Shown in pieces: positions 5,562 through 5,630 of a stretch of DNA of 5,630 bases. Every line of letters begins with the position of its first letter. The first letter of the stretch is position 1. Source of the DNA: DATCMU01 sp036563245 (GTDB taxonomy: Bacteria > Pseudomonadota > Alphaproteobacteria > Rhizobiales > Devosiaceae); assembly GCA_036563245.1 (NCBI GenBank), contig DATCMU010000041.1:1-5630 (forward strand), written 5' to 3'. The notes beneath the pieces were generated by a model that was given only the letters and a program-made list of their open reading frames with translations, was not told the DNA's origin and ran no database searches. A program made the position numbers and the translations under genes.

Positions 5562-5630
5562 GTGACCAACTTGCTTCTGAGGAAGGTGGGGAAATCCTTC
5601 GGGGCGTTCGAGGCCCTCAAGGGGCTCGAT
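5562..5630 (+). CDS. ABC transporter ATP-binding protein, 5' fragment (runs off window)
   Basis: Only the first 23 codons are present, from GTG at 5562. They read LLLRKVGKSFGAFEALKGLD, the characteristic first strand and A-loop region of an ABC ATPase; the Walker A motif would follow just outside the window. AAGAGG at 5550-5555, six bases before the GTG, supports the start, and the gene begins 3 nt after the preceding stop, so it belongs to the same operon. In this setting it most likely energises an importer for the operon's substrate. The sequence is compatible with MalK/UgpC-type and other sugar importers, but 23 residues cannot settle the subfamily. Confidence 0.82.
   Translation, partial: MTNLLLRKVGKSFGAFEALKGLD

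Overview
The window looks like accessory chromosome from a GC-rich Gram-negative bacterium, most likely an alphaproteobacterium. The reasons are GC-rich coding sequence, GGGAGG/AAGGAG ribosome binding sites, a tRNA of alphaproteobacterial appearance with an encoded CCA, and a carbohydrate operon of a layout common in rhizobia-like lineages. The genus cannot be fixed from the sequence.

Left part (1-1063): a strong GC hairpin precedes an intact tRNA gene with a CAT anticodon, probably the lysidine-modified tRNA-Ile2. The last 35 bp of this tRNA (106-140) recur perfectly at 1029-1063. This is the signature of site-specific integration into a tRNA 3' end, so the 923-bp unit between the copies reads as a very small integrated element or the remnant of a larger one. 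Its only convincing gene is a divergently oriented cI/Xre-type DNA-binding protein (425-742, minus) with its own promoter. No integrase or other mobility gene is visible.

Middle (1064-1346): a non-coding stretch that should be the displaced native 3' flank of the tRNA. It ends in an AT-rich control region with a TTGACG box, a near-perfect direct repeat and a TGCAGGT/ACCTGCA dyad, immediately upstream of the operon.

Right part (1347-5630): five plus-strand genes packed as one transcription unit, with overlaps of 8, 11 and 8 nt and then a 3-nt gap. They encode a thiamine-diphosphate dehydrogenase E1 alpha/beta pair of the acetoin dehydrogenase (AcoA/AcoB) type, a GntR/HutC repressor with a UTRA effector domain, a FucI-like (L-fucose/L-arabinose isomerase family) protein, and the start of an ABC-transporter ATPase that runs off the window. 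The combination suggests uptake of a sugar or sugar-like compound, aldose/ketose isomerisation, and ThDP-dependent C-C bond cleavage, under control of an internally encoded ligand-responsive repressor. The substrate is not identifiable from sequence. The pairing of an acetoin-type E1 with a sugar isomerase, together with a His-to-Gln change at a normally conserved E1 alpha cofactor-loop position, makes this the most interesting candidate for uncharacterised chemistry.
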